Source: Acidimicrobiaceae bacterium
Lineage (GTDB): Bacteria > Actinomycetota > Acidimicrobiia > Acidimicrobiales > RAAP-2
Direction of reading: 5' to 3'
Assembly: GCA_003133405.1 (NCBI GenBank)
Contig: PKXH01000092.1
Span: 1 to 64,000 of the forward strand
DNA: 64,000 bases
Shown here: one piece after another, positions 9,748-21,972 of the stretch
Layout of the letters: the number at the start of each line of letters is the position of its first letter
How positions within the stretch are numbered: the first letter of the stretch is position 1
Notes under the pieces: model-generated
What the model saw: only the letters and a program-made list of their open reading frames with translations
What the model was told of the DNA's origin: nothing
Databases searched by the model: none
Position numbers and translations under genes: made by a program

Positions 9748-10800
9748 ATGCCCGACGCCGCCCCGAAGAAGCGCTTCGCGCTACCGCGCGAGCTTCGCTT
9801 GATTCTTAGCTTTGGCTCGTTGATCTTCGTCTTGGGATATTTTGTCTTGCCCCAGTTCGGCTCGGCTCATCACTCCCTGCCACTACTCGGCTCCGTGAAC
9901 CCCCTTTTGGTGGTGATCGGCGTGGCGCTGGAGGTCAGCGCGATCCTCGCCTACGTCGAACTGACGCGCACCGTGATGTATCCCTACGCGCCCAGTCGTT
10001 TGAACACTCTTCGGGTCAACATGGCCGCGCTGGCGATAAGTCACGTGGTTCCCGGCGGCACGGCGCCCGCGGGCGCCTTCTCCTATCGGATCTTCAACGA
10101 ACTGGGCGTGCCCAAAGAGACCAACGCCTTTGGTCTGGCGGCCCAGGGGGCCGGTTCGGCGGTCGTGCTGAACGTCATCTTCTGGATGGCGCTGGTCATT
10201 TCTATTCCGCTCGATGGGTTCAACCCCGCCTACGGTTTCGCCGCGATGGCCGGGGTCTTTTTGCTGATGGCGTTTTTCGGCACGATCCTCTTGATCACGC
10301 GAGGCCAACGACACGCCGACGCGTGGCTGCGCGCCATCGCGCGTCACGTTCCACCGCTCAACCCCGACGCCATCACAGCGCTCCTGGCCAAGGTGGCCGA
10401 TCGAATAACCCTCCTGATCGCCAATCGACGAACGCTGTGGTGGGCCTTTACGTGGGCCACCCTCAACTGGCTGTTGGACGCAACGTGTCTATGGGTCTTT
10501 CTCTGGTCCTTTGGCGCCGTCGTCTCACCGATCGACCTCCTGGTCGCCTACGGACTCGCGAACGTGCTCGCGGCGATTCCCCTGACGCCCGCGGGACTGG
10601 GCGTCGTCGAGGGCGTGCTGATCGGCTCGCTGGTGGGCTTTGGAGTACCACACAGCCAAGCCATCTTGGCGGTGCTCGCGTACCGTCTCGTGAACTTCTG
10701 GATCCCGATCCCCCTCGGCGGGGCCGCCTACGCGAGTTGGCAGTGGCGCCGACCGACAGAGATCACACTTGCGAAAGAGAGCGGGAGCGATCCATCGTGA
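9748..10800 (+). CDS. YbhN/UPF0104 integral membrane protein
   Basis: Multiple TM segments; VVPGGTAPAGAFSYRIF, IPLTPAGLGVVEG motifs. Confidence 0.85.
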   Translation: MPDAAPKKRFALPRELRLILSFGSLIFVLGYFVLPQFGSAHHSLPLLGSVNPLLVVIGVALEVSAILAYVELTRTVMYPYAPSRLNTLRVNMAALAISHVVPGGTAPAGAFSYRIFNELGVPKETNAFGLAAQGAGSAVVLNVIFWMALVISIPLDGFNPAYGFAAMAGVFLLMAFFGTILLITRGQRHADAWLRAIARHVPPLNPDAITALLAKVADRITLLIANRRTLWWAFTWATLNWLLDATCLWVFLWSFGAVVSPIDLLVAYGLANVLAAIPLTPAGLGVVEGVLIGSLVGFGVPHSQAILAVLAYRLVNFWIPIPLGGAAYASWQWRRPTEITLAKESGSDPS

Positions 10801-12856
10801 GACGCTTGAACTCCCACTGCGCCGAAAAGTTATTCACCGGTTGGAGGCGACGCCAACGGCGGTCGGTTCCCAACACCCAGGTAAAGAGGTCGTCGAGCCA
10901 CGTGATCTCAAAGGCCTCGCGCAGCTCTCCTTGGAGCGACGGGTCTTCGATGGGCACCATGACCTCCACCCGCCGATCGAGGTTGCGCTCCATGAGATCG
11001 GCCGAACCGATGAAGACCGAATAGTCCGCTTCACCTTCACGGCCGAAGAGGAAGACGCGTGAATGCTCGAGAAACTCGCCCACCACCGAGTGGACCTTGA
11101 TGTTCTCCGATAGCCCCGCCACGCCCGGGCGAAGACAGCACAGTGTTCTCACCACCAAACGGATCTCCACGCCCGCGCCGCTCGCTTCGTAGAGCGCGTC
11201 AATGATCGTAGGGTCGGTGAGCCCGTTGACCTTGATGGCGATCTTGCCCATGGAGCCGCGGTCACGTTGCGCATTGATCAACTCGACCACGCGCGTCCGG
11301 GTGGACAGCGGACTGACGATGAGCTTTTCGTAGTTGCCGATGCGCGAAAAGCCCGTGAGGAAGTTAAAGAGCTCGCCCACGTCGTGGCTGATGGCCGGGT
11401 CACTGGTCAAGAGGCCAAAGTCCTCGTAATTCCGGGCGGTCTTGTCGTTGTAGTTCCCGGTGCCGATGTGCACATAGCGCACGGTGGTCGCGCCTTCAGC
11501 TCGCAACACCAGCGTGATCTTGGAGTGCGTTTTTAGCCCGACGATGCCGTAAACGACGTGCACCCCCGCGTCTTCGAGCGCCTTGGCCCACTCGATATTG
11601 GCCGCTTCGTCAAAACGAGCCTTCAACTCCACCAGGGCGACCACCTGCTTACCGCGTTCGGCCGCCTGGATCAGAGACGCGACGATCGGTGAATCGCCCG
11701 ACGTTCGATAGAGCGCCTGCTTTATCCCCACGACCTTTGGATCAAGCGCCGCTTGCGCCGTGAACGGCTCGACCGAATCGGTAAAGGAGTCGTAGGGATG
11801 ATGAAGCAATATGTCGCCCTCACGAATCGCCGCCAGGACGTCACCCACGTGTTCGCCGTCCAGGAGACGCTTGGGCGTGCGCGGTGACCAACTCTCACCC
11901 TTGAGATCGGGTCGATCAATCTCGTAGAGGTTCCACAGGTCGCTCAGTCCGAGCATGGCGTCATTGATGTACACGTTCGAGGGATCAAGTTCGAGTTGGT
12001 CGACGAGGAGCTTGAGGAACTCTTCGGACATCCCGCGCTGAATCTCCACGCGTAGCGCCTTACCGAAACGGCGGCGGCGAAGCTCCACCTCGAGCGCCAC
12101 CAACAGATCGTCGGCCTCGTCCTCTTCCAAGGCGAGGTCTGCGTTGCGGGTAACGCGAAAGAGGTCAGCCTGGCCGATCGTCATGCCAGGAAAGAGTCGA
12201 TCAAGATGAGCGATGATCAGGTCTTCGAGCAGACACCACTGTTCGGGGCCGGCCTTTAAGAACCGAGGAAGCGAGTTCGGTACCTTTACGCGCGCACTTC
12301 GTTCGTCGTCGGTGATCTCGTCGCGCACCGACACCGCGATGTTGAGCGAGAGATTCGAGATCATCGGAAAGGGGTGACCGGGGTCGACGGAGAGCGGCGT
12401 GAGTACCGGGTACACGTTCTCGTCGAAGTACTTCGCGAGGGTCTCTTTCGCCTCCACGTCAAGGTCGCGGTACGGCACGATCGCAATGCCGCCCGCGGCG
12501 AGCTCGGGCAGTAAGGAATCGAGCATGAGACGGTCCTGACGTTCGGTTAGCTCGAGAACGCGCTCACGGATCTCCGCCAGTTGCTGACGCGGCCGTACGC
12601 CGTCGACCGACGGCGACTGCACGCCGGCGGCCACCTTGTCTTCAATACTCACGACGCGAACCTGGAAGAACTCGTCCACCATGTCGGCGAAGATCGCCAC
12701 GAACTTGCAACGTTCGAGGATGGGCAACTTTTGGTCATCGCCGAGATCTAACAGGCGCGCGCCAAACTCCAGCCGTGACATCTCACGACTGGAGAACCTC
12801 TCGGGTCCAAACGACGACAGATCGGTGCTCACGACGACGGGTTCCTCTAGAGTCAA
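10763..12856 (-). CDS. ppk1: Polyphosphate kinase 1
   Basis: NREMSRLEF-like start, YRTSGDSPI, VHIGTGNYN, GRFGKAL-like motifs. Confidence 0.92.
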   Translation of the reverse strand: MTLEEPVVVSTDLSSFGPERFSSREMSRLEFGARLLDLGDDQKLPILERCKFVAIFADMVDEFFQVRVVSIEDKVAAGVQSPSVDGVRPRQQLAEIRERVLELTERQDRLMLDSLLPELAAGGIAIVPYRDLDVEAKETLAKYFDENVYPVLTPLSVDPGHPFPMISNLSLNIAVSVRDEITDDERSARVKVPNSLPRFLKAGPEQWCLLEDLIIAHLDRLFPGMTIGQADLFRVTRNADLALEEDEADDLLVALEVELRRRRFGKALRVEIQRGMSEEFLKLLVDQLELDPSNVYINDAMLGLSDLWNLYEIDRPDLKGESWSPRTPKRLLDGEHVGDVLAAIREGDILLHHPYDSFTDSVEPFTAQAALDPKVVGIKQALYRTSGDSPIVASLIQAAERGKQVVALVELKARFDEAANIEWAKALEDAGVHVVYGIVGLKTHSKITLVLRAEGATTVRYVHIGTGNYNDKTARNYEDFGLLTSDPAISHDVGELFNFLTGFSRIGNYEKLIVSPLSTRTRVVELINAQRDRGSMGKIAIKVNGLTDPTIIDALYEASGAGVEIRLVVRTLCCLRPGVAGLSENIKVHSVVGEFLEHSRVFLFGREGEADYSVFIGSADLMERNLDRRVEVMVPIEDPSLQGELREAFEITWLDDLFTWVLGTDRRWRRLQPVNNFSAQWEFKRLTMDRSRSLSQV

Positions 12857-12890
12857 TTGCTTCTCACCATCGTACGACTACTGTTGAAAC

Positions 12891-14255
12891 GTGCCCCGAC
12901 ACGTCAACATCGACGCACCTGGCCAGGCACCCACAACGCCTGATATCAAACGGAATCGCCGCTATACCGAACTGGGCTTGATGGCGTTGGCGTGGATTAT
13001 TACCACCGCCTTTTACGTTTTGGCTTTCCTGGGGGCACAAGGCAAGATGCCGCCGAGCATTCTGCTTTTTCTCGCAGGCATCGTTTTGATTTCATTGCTG
13101 ATGCACTTCGCCATCGCGCGCTACGCCCCCAACGCCTCGGAGATTCTCCTCCCCATCGCGACGTTGCTCAACGGCATTGGTTACGTCGAAATCGCCCGTT
13201 GGGATCCGGCGGAGGCCCGAAATCAGGCGCTCTGGTTCCTCGTGAGCGCGGTGGGCCTCGCCGTGACCCTCAAAGTGGTCCGCCACGTTCGAGACCTCGA
13301 TCGCTATCGCTATTTGACCCTCGTGGCGGCCCTCGCGCTGCTGGCCGCGCCACTCGTACCCGGGGTGGGCACGACGGTAAATGGCGCCCGCCTGTGGATC
13401 TATTTCGGACCCTTTTCCTTTCAACCGGTGGAGATCGCCAAAATTCTGTTAATCTTCTTCTTCGCGTCGTACTTTGCGGCCAACCGAGATCTTCTTTCGA
13501 CACCCACCCAACGATTAGGGCCGCGTCGGATCGTGCCGCCCAAGGTCCTCGTTCCGATTTTCGTCGCCTGGGGTCTCTCGATCGCCATATTGGGCGCGGA
13601 GAACGACCTCGGATTCGCGCTCTTGATCTTCGGTCTCTTTATTGCACTGCTCTGGGTCACGACCGGGCTCAAGTCCTACGTCTTGCTCGGACTTGGACTG
13701 CTCGTCGGCGGGGCGTTCATGGCGGACCAGCTGTTCTATCAGGTGCAAACCCGAATCAGCGAGTGGCTCGACCCGTGGTCAGTCGTGAACTTTACCTACT
13801 CGCACCAACTCGCCTTTGGCTGGTTCTCCATCGCCGCCGGAGGAATCACCGGTACCGGCTTGGGCCTTGGCCAGTCGGGCACTGTTCCGTTCATCACGTC
13901 GGACATGATCTTTGCCGCCGTGGCGGAAGAGCTCGGTTTCCTCGGCGTCATCTTGACGCTCTGCCTCTTTGCGGCCTTCGTCGGTGAGGGTTTTCGCATC
14001 GCACAACGCGCGTCGTCGGACTTCCTTCGTCTCACCGCGACCGGTCTCACCGCCTTAATCGGCTTTCAGGCCATCTTCATCATGGCCGGCGTTCTTCGCC
14101 TACTGCCCTTCACCGGCATCACCTTGCCGTTCATGGCTTACGGCGGCAGCTCGCTCATCGCGAACTATCTGGTGGTAGCGATCCTGCTGCGAATATCCGA
14201 CGAAGGCAACAGCGAAAAACGCGGCGGCGAAGTGCTGGCCGTACATCTCGCTTAG
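12891..14255 (+). CDS. FtsW/RodA/SpoVE (SEDS) family protein
   Basis: GARLWIYFGPFSFQPVEIAKI, GTGLGLGQSG, LPFMAYGGSSLIANY. Confidence 0.9.
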   Translation: MPRHVNIDAPGQAPTTPDIKRNRRYTELGLMALAWIITTAFYVLAFLGAQGKMPPSILLFLAGIVLISLLMHFAIARYAPNASEILLPIATLLNGIGYVEIARWDPAEARNQALWFLVSAVGLAVTLKVVRHVRDLDRYRYLTLVAALALLAAPLVPGVGTTVNGARLWIYFGPFSFQPVEIAKILLIFFFASYFAANRDLLSTPTQRLGPRRIVPPKVLVPIFVAWGLSIAILGAENDLGFALLIFGLFIALLWVTTGLKSYVLLGLGLLVGGAFMADQLFYQVQTRISEWLDPWSVVNFTYSHQLAFGWFSIAAGGITGTGLGLGQSGTVPFITSDMIFAAVAEELGFLGVILTLCLFAAFVGEGFRIAQRASSDFLRLTATGLTALIGFQAIFIMAGVLRLLPFTGITLPFMAYGGSSLIANYLVVAILLRISDEGNSEKRGGEVLAVHLA

Positions 14256-14743
14256 ACGAAGTAGGACTCCAGCACGTCCTCCGAGCACAGTATGGGCGCC
14301 GGTACGCGTTGGCGAAGGGCCATAGAAAGTGCGTCACTGGTTCGACAGTCAATGACCTCTTGGCCTTGGGGAGTCATCAAGTCCAGTTCGGCGTAAAAGA
14401 CTCCGCCGTCGTATCGTACGATGCGCGCCGCGATCACTTCGGCGTGCATTCGCGTCAAGATGGTCGTCATGAGTTCATGGGTGCTCGGCCGTCGGCTCTC
14501 TATCGCCCCGTGCGCGTGCTGGAGGGCGATCGCGTCGCTTAACGCCAGCGGGATGACGAGATAGCGAAACGGCGATTCGGCCTCGAGAAGATGGGCCGTC
14601 GGCGAAGGGTCCGTGAGGTCGAAGAGGACCGAATCGAGGTGCATCACGCGAAAGGCGACCTCGGGCGATCCCGGAGCCTCAAACGAGCCCTCGGAAGTCC
14701 CCTTCGGCGTGGACTCCTCAGCTTTGGGAGATTCGTCACTCAT
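14252..14743 (-). CDS. Bifunctional nuclease (DUF151) family protein
   Basis: FRYLVIPLALSDAIAL...YAELDL...DCRTSDALSMALR. Confidence 0.85.
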   Translation of the reverse strand: MSDESPKAEESTPKGTSEGSFEAPGSPEVAFRVMHLDSVLFDLTDPSPTAHLLEAESPFRYLVIPLALSDAIALQHAHGAIESRRPSTHELMTTILTRMHAEVIAARIVRYDGGVFYAELDLMTPQGQEVIDCRTSDALSMALRQRVPAPILCSEDVLESYFV

Positions 14744-14755
14744 CGAGCACCAACC

Positions 14756-15898
14756 CTAATTGCTGACTCGCCGAGAGACTGAGAGCACCGCGCCGCCCGC
14801 GACAAAGAAGACCAGGGCGGAAGAACCTCCGTAACTAAGGAGCGGCAGCGGTATGCCCGTCACGGGCATGATGCCCATCGTCATGCCAATGTTCTCAAAG
14901 CAGCTGAAGGCGAAGAAGATAAAAACGCCGATGCACAGAAGTCGCCCCATGGTGTCCTTCGCGTTCTTGCCAATCATGAACATCCGAAAGCCGACGAAGG
15001 CCAAGAGCACGATGATCAGGACCGAACCAACGAAACCTAACTGCTCGCCGATGGCGGTAAAGATAAAGTCCGTACGCTGTTCGGGCACGTAACCGAGCAC
15101 CGTCTGTAATCCATGAAACAGACCTGCACCGCGAACACCGCCTGAACCAATGGCGCTCTTCGCGTTGTTGACTTCGTAAATGAGGCTTGTCAGCTTGGGG
15201 TTCGTGGAGTTTTGATTGAGAAACGACACAAAACGGTCAACCTGATATTTCTGCAGGAGATCCAGATAGATCGCCGCGGCCAGACCGATCGAGCCCAAAA
15301 CCGCCAGCAACGTCATAAAACGTGGGGGCACTCCCGCGACCACCATCATCGCCGAAACGATCAAGACGATAATCACCGACGTACCAATGTCGGGTTGTTT
15401 GACAATCAACGCCAACGGCACCGCGGCCATGAGGAGCAGGCGCATCACGTCGTACATGGTCAGCCCCTCAGAACGGCGCGCGCAAAACGTCGCCACCGCC
15501 AGTATCAAGATCAACACGGTGAACTCGCTGGGCTGAATCTGAATCGTGCTGCCAAAGCTGTACCAACGCTGCGCGCCGAGGGCGCTTTGACCAATCACGA
15601 ACACGCCCGCCAGTGCGAAGAGCGAGCCCACGTATAACGGCGTCGCCGCCATTTCATATCGCCGATAGTCAATGCGTGAGAGGAAGTACATACACGTGAC
15701 GCCCAGAAGCACGAAGAGACCCTGGCGTTCGAGGTAGTAGTGCGGGTTGTACCCGGCGTTGACGAGCGCCTGACGCGTCGCGCTGTAGATCATTATTACC
15801 CCGATGACGCCCAGGGCGATCATTCCAAAAAACAGCCCCGAGTCGAATGAATCCTTCGCCCGAAAACGGGCCGTAAATGCGCTCAGCGCGTCGGTCAC
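14756..15898 (-). CDS. rodA: Rod shape-determining SEDS protein
   Basis: FGSTIQIQPSEFTVL, KQPDIGTS, GIPLPLLSYGGSS. Confidence 0.9.
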   Translation of the reverse strand: MTDALSAFTARFRAKDSFDSGLFFGMIALGVIGVIMIYSATRQALVNAGYNPHYYLERQGLFVLLGVTCMYFLSRIDYRRYEMAATPLYVGSLFALAGVFVIGQSALGAQRWYSFGSTIQIQPSEFTVLILILAVATFCARRSEGLTMYDVMRLLLMAAVPLALIVKQPDIGTSVIIVLIVSAMMVVAGVPPRFMTLLAVLGSIGLAAAIYLDLLQKYQVDRFVSFLNQNSTNPKLTSLIYEVNNAKSAIGSGGVRGAGLFHGLQTVLGYVPEQRTDFIFTAIGEQLGFVGSVLIIVLLAFVGFRMFMIGKNAKDTMGRLLCIGVFIFFAFSCFENIGMTMGIMPVTGIPLPLLSYGGSSALVFFVAGGAVLSVSRRVSN

Positions 15899-16677
15899 TG
15901 AAGAACCTCAAGTAGTTTGGCGCCCTCTAAACCCACGCCCCACCACCACTGCATTTGCAGGGCCGCCTGGTAGGCCAACATGGGTAGCCCGTTCATCGTT
16001 CGGCACCCGGCGTCAATGTAGAGCTGGCGCCACAGCGACATTCGAGGTTCATACGCGAGGTCAACCGCAACAGTCTCGTGGTGAACCCCTTGCAAGACCG
16101 CCGCCTCTTCGCCCCGAGCTCTCAGGGGCAGGGCGTTGACGACCAAGTCGACCGGTCGATACACCAGCGATCGAGAAAACACGTTCCGGTAACGACCGGC
16201 GAGCTCGGCCACCTTCGCCTCGTTTCGAGCGTGCACCACCGCCGAAGCCACGCCGTGATGCACCAACGCGTCAACGATCGAACTGGCCGCCCCACCGGCG
16301 CCCAAAACGACGGCGTGGGTGTTCTCGAGAGAGAAACCCATCTCGCCGCTTAGTGAGTTCACGAAACCTAGACCGTCGGTACTCTCGCCAAGTAGCTTGC
16401 CGTCGCGTTGTAAGAGTGAATTCACCGACTTCGTACGCGTCGCAACCTCACTGAGCTCATCGCAGATCGCCCAGGCCACCATCTTCAGCGGACTCGTCAC
16501 CGACAACGCGTCGAACTTCCTTGTCGCGAGCACCTTGAGCTCGTCGGCGCGCTCAAGACCCAGCTCCACGCGCGTCGACGAACCTTCCAGACCCGCGAGT
16601 TTGAGGCCCGCGATCTGTAGTTGCGGCGAGAGAGAGTGTGCAATGGGCGAACCCACGACGCCGACTCGCCAGTTCAT
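15895..16677 (-). CDS. aroE: Shikimate dehydrogenase
   Basis: GVVGSPIAHSLSPQ, ESTDGLGF, LGAGGAASSIVDAL. Confidence 0.9.
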   Translation of the reverse strand: MNWRVGVVGSPIAHSLSPQLQIAGLKLAGLEGSSTRVELGLERADELKVLATRKFDALSVTSPLKMVAWAICDELSEVATRTKSVNSLLQRDGKLLGESTDGLGFVNSLSGEMGFSLENTHAVVLGAGGAASSIVDALVHHGVASAVVHARNEAKVAELAGRYRNVFSRSLVYRPVDLVVNALPLRARGEEAAVLQGVHHETVAVDLAYEPRMSLWRQLYIDAGCRTMNGLPMLAYQAALQMQWWWGVGLEGAKLLEVLQ

Positions 16678-17687
16678 CCCACCCCCCTCGAGGCCGCGAG
16701 TCTCTCGTTCTGCAACTGCTGCGCGAAGGTCGTGACAAAGGCCTCGTCACCTCGTTTGTTGATCACAGTGAAGTAGAGCCACGGTCCCACAGGCGCGTGC
16801 AGGACCGCCTTCAGCGCGAAGGTCGACACCGCGCAGATCGGCGTTGGCGTAAGACCGGTGTTCAGATACGTGTTGTAAGGGGTCGGCGTCTGCAACATGA
16901 CGTGGGTGACGGCGCCCCCGTCGCGGCCAAGGAAGTAGAGCACCGTCGCGTCCATCTGCAGTGGGCCGCCTCTCGCCAGCCGATTGAAGATCACGCGAGC
17001 GACTTTGGGCATGTTTCGCGGGTAGTAACCCTCTTTTTCCACGATCGAGGCGGCCACGATCAACTGATAGGCGTTCAGCCCCCCCACGACCGTGGATGGC
17101 GTGAGCCCGACCGACGCGGCTTCTTCCTGGAAACTGCGCACCATCTCGTGGGCGAGGTCGCGCGGTGTCGTCGTGGGCTTGATGACGTAGGTTCGCGCAC
17201 CGATGAGACCTTCTAGAGAGTTTCCCTCACCGAAAGAACTCGGCGTCACCGCGGCAGTGGCGTCCGTGACGAAGGTGTTGGCGTACTTCGCGCCCTTGAC
17301 GTTCGCGACATCGAGCGCCACCTCGTGCAAGGTAAGTCCCGCCGCGACGGTCACCACGTCAACGTTGGGCGGGGCGCCAAGAATCGCGCGAACGCTGGCG
17401 AACGACGAGCCCTGACGCATCTCGTAGGTGCCGGCTCGAATCAGCGGCGTACCAAGGATGAGATTCTCCAAGCGAAACGCAAAGGGCGACGCAATGACAC
17501 CGGCCATGCGCAGCTCCCCGGCAATCGTGGCCACCGAATCGCCCGAGTGCACCGTGACGATGACCTCCTTGCCTTTGCCGGCGAAGATTGGATCGATCTG
17601 CAAGGTGAACCAACCCGCAACCAACACGACGAGCACGATCACGCCGAGCAGCACCCGGCCAATCGGCCTAGTCAGCATGGTGGCCAT
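16674..17687 (-). CDS. mltG: Endolytic transglycosylase MltG
   Basis: TM plus ASIVEKEGYYPRNMPKVARVIFNRL...LQMDATVLY; start refined. Confidence 0.88.
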   Translation of the reverse strand: MATMLTRPIGRVLLGVIVLVVLVAGWFTLQIDPIFAGKGKEVIVTVHSGDSVATIAGELRMAGVIASPFAFRLENLILGTPLIRAGTYEMRQGSSFASVRAILGAPPNVDVVTVAAGLTLHEVALDVANVKGAKYANTFVTDATAAVTPSSFGEGNSLEGLIGARTYVIKPTTTPRDLAHEMVRSFQEEAASVGLTPSTVVGGLNAYQLIVAASIVEKEGYYPRNMPKVARVIFNRLARGGPLQMDATVLYFLGRDGGAVTHVMLQTPTPYNTYLNTGLTPTPICAVSTFALKAVLHAPVGPWLYFTVINKRGDEAFVTTFAQQLQNERLAASRGVG

Positions 17688-18084
17688 CAAGGTAGTTTTG
17701 CAGCATGATGACCGCCGCGGCGCTGTCGACGTGATCACGGTGCTGCTTTGCCTTTAGGCCCGCTCGCGAAAGTGAACGGTGTGCTTCGAAGGTCGTGAGG
17801 CGCTCGTCCCACTGCGTCACCGGGAGAGCACCTAAGGCCTCCACCAACTCGTGAAACAGCGCGTCCGCTTGCTTGGTACTCGACGTTTCGTTGCCCGACA
17901 GGGCCACCGGTCTGCCGACCACCACCGCCTCGACCCCCTCATCGACAATTAACTGTTGCAACGAAGTGATCAGCGCTTCGTCGTTGACGAGAGCCGTGCG
18001 CGGAAAGGCCATGCTCTCGGCGGAGTCCGTGATCGCGATGCCACAGCGCGCCGCACCGGGATCGATGCCAAGAAGACGGGCCAT
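17668..18084 (-). CDS. ruvX: Holliday junction resolvase-like RuvX/YqgF
   Basis: MARLLGIDPGAARCGIAITDS, VVVGRPVALSG, WDERLTT. Confidence 0.9.
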   Translation of the reverse strand: MARLLGIDPGAARCGIAITDSAESMAFPRTALVNDEALITSLQQLIVDEGVEAVVVGRPVALSGNETSSTKQADALFHELVEALGALPVTQWDERLTTFEAHRSLSRAGLKAKQHRDHVDSAAAVIMLQNYLDGHHAD

Positions 18085-18091
18085 CCAGTTC

Positions 18092-20641
<2,550 letters not shown>

Positions 20642-20646
20642 GAGAG

Positions 20647-21918
20647 TTACTCTACTGGCGCGATTGGTTCGTCCTGGTGAGAGCGGTTCGTTCGCGCGCG
20701 CCACTGCTCGACGAGCGCGCCTTCACGTCCGTAGTGCGACGGATCGAAAAACGTCGCTCCCTCGAGTTCGTCCGGCAGATACTGCTGGTCGACCCAACCT
20801 TGGGGATAGTCGTGTGCGTAGCGGTACTCAGTGCCGTGGCCCAACAGCGCGGCACTGCGGTAGGACGCGTCACGCAGATGCGCGGGCACCTGGGTGGAGG
20901 CCCCCGACTGCACCGCACCCGTCACCGCGCCGAGCGCGCGCGTCACCGAATTGCTCTTAGGCATCAGCGCCAAAGCGATCGTGGCGTGGGCCAGCGTCAG
21001 TCGCGCTTCGGGCAGGCCCACGAACTCCACGGCTCGCGCCGCCGCTTCGGCCACGAGCAGTCCGAGCGGCTCGGCGAGCCCGACGTCTTCACTGGCCAGA
21101 ATGACCAGGCGTCGAGCAAGGAATCGGGCACTCTCGCCACTCTCGAGCAGGGTCACCATCCAGTAGAGGGCGCCGTCGGGGTCAGATCCACGCACCGACT
21201 TTATGAAGGCGCTGATCTGGTCGTAGTGCGTATCGGCGGATTGGTGATAGAGACGACCGTCTCGGGCTCGCGCGACGTGGCTGACGTCCACGGGTTCGCC
21301 GGGGTCTTCCAAGCTCACCAGCACAATGGCGGTGTCGAGCGTGGTGAGGGCGCTACGCGCGTCGCCGTCGGCTGAGGACGTCACGGCCCGGAGTGCCTCG
21401 TCGGTGATCGTTGCCCCTCGAAGCTCGAGACCTCGGCGAACCAAGGTGACGAGATCTTCCTCACCGAGCGGGTGAAGCCGCCACAACGTTGAGCGACTCA
21501 TAAGGGCCGCGTTGACTTCGAAATAGGGGTTCTCGGTGGTGGCGCCGATGAGCACCACCTCGCCGGTCTCGGTCGCGGGCAACAAGAGGTCCTGCTGGGC
21601 CTTGTTGAAACGGTGCACCTCGTCGATGAAGAGCACCGTGCGCTGTCCCCTCTCGCCCAGTCGCTCGCGAGCGCGCGTCAACGCCTCGCGCACGTCCTTC
21701 ACGCCACTCGACACCGCCGAGAGGCTTTCGATGACGTAGTTCGCGGACGTGGCCAGAATCCGGGCCAGCGTGGTCTTGCCCGTGCCCGCCGGACCCCAGA
21801 GGATCATCGAGGTCAGTTGACGTGCCTCGGCCAGTCTGCGCAGGGGTCCGTTGACGCCCACCAAGTGGTCTTGGCCCACGACCTCGTCGAGGGTGCGGGG
21901 CCGTAGCAGTTCGGCCAA
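20647..21918 (-). CDS. rarA: Replication-associated recombination protein A (AAA+)
   Basis: [42 protein letters not shown]; conserved N-terminal extension continues upstream without a start codon (see finding). Confidence 0.93.
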   Translation of the reverse strand: MAELLRPRTLDEVVGQDHLVGVNGPLRRLAEARQLTSMILWGPAGTGKTTLARILATSANYVIESLSAVSSGVKDVREALTRARERLGERGQRTVLFIDEVHRFNKAQQDLLLPATETGEVVLIGATTENPYFEVNAALMSRSTLWRLHPLGEEDLVTLVRRGLELRGATITDEALRAVTSSADGDARSALTTLDTAIVLVSLEDPGEPVDVSHVARARDGRLYHQSADTHYDQISAFIKSVRGSDPDGALYWMVTLLESGESARFLARRLVILASEDVGLAEPLGLLVAEAAARAVEFVGLPEARLTLAHATIALALMPKSNSVTRALGAVTGAVQSGASTQVPAHLRDASYRSAALLGHGTEYRYAHDYPQGWVDQQYLPDELEGATFFDPSHYGREGALVEQWRARTNRSHQDEPIAPVE

Positions 21919-21972
21919 GGGCGCCGACTCGCGTAGGCGCTCGTTGACGGCGTCGTCAAAGAGTGACGTACG

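Noticed and set aside
12992-13987. 331-aa plus-strand ORF in another frame of the SEDS gene
   Set aside because: Arg/Pro/Gly-rich out-of-frame translation of a clear SEDS gene
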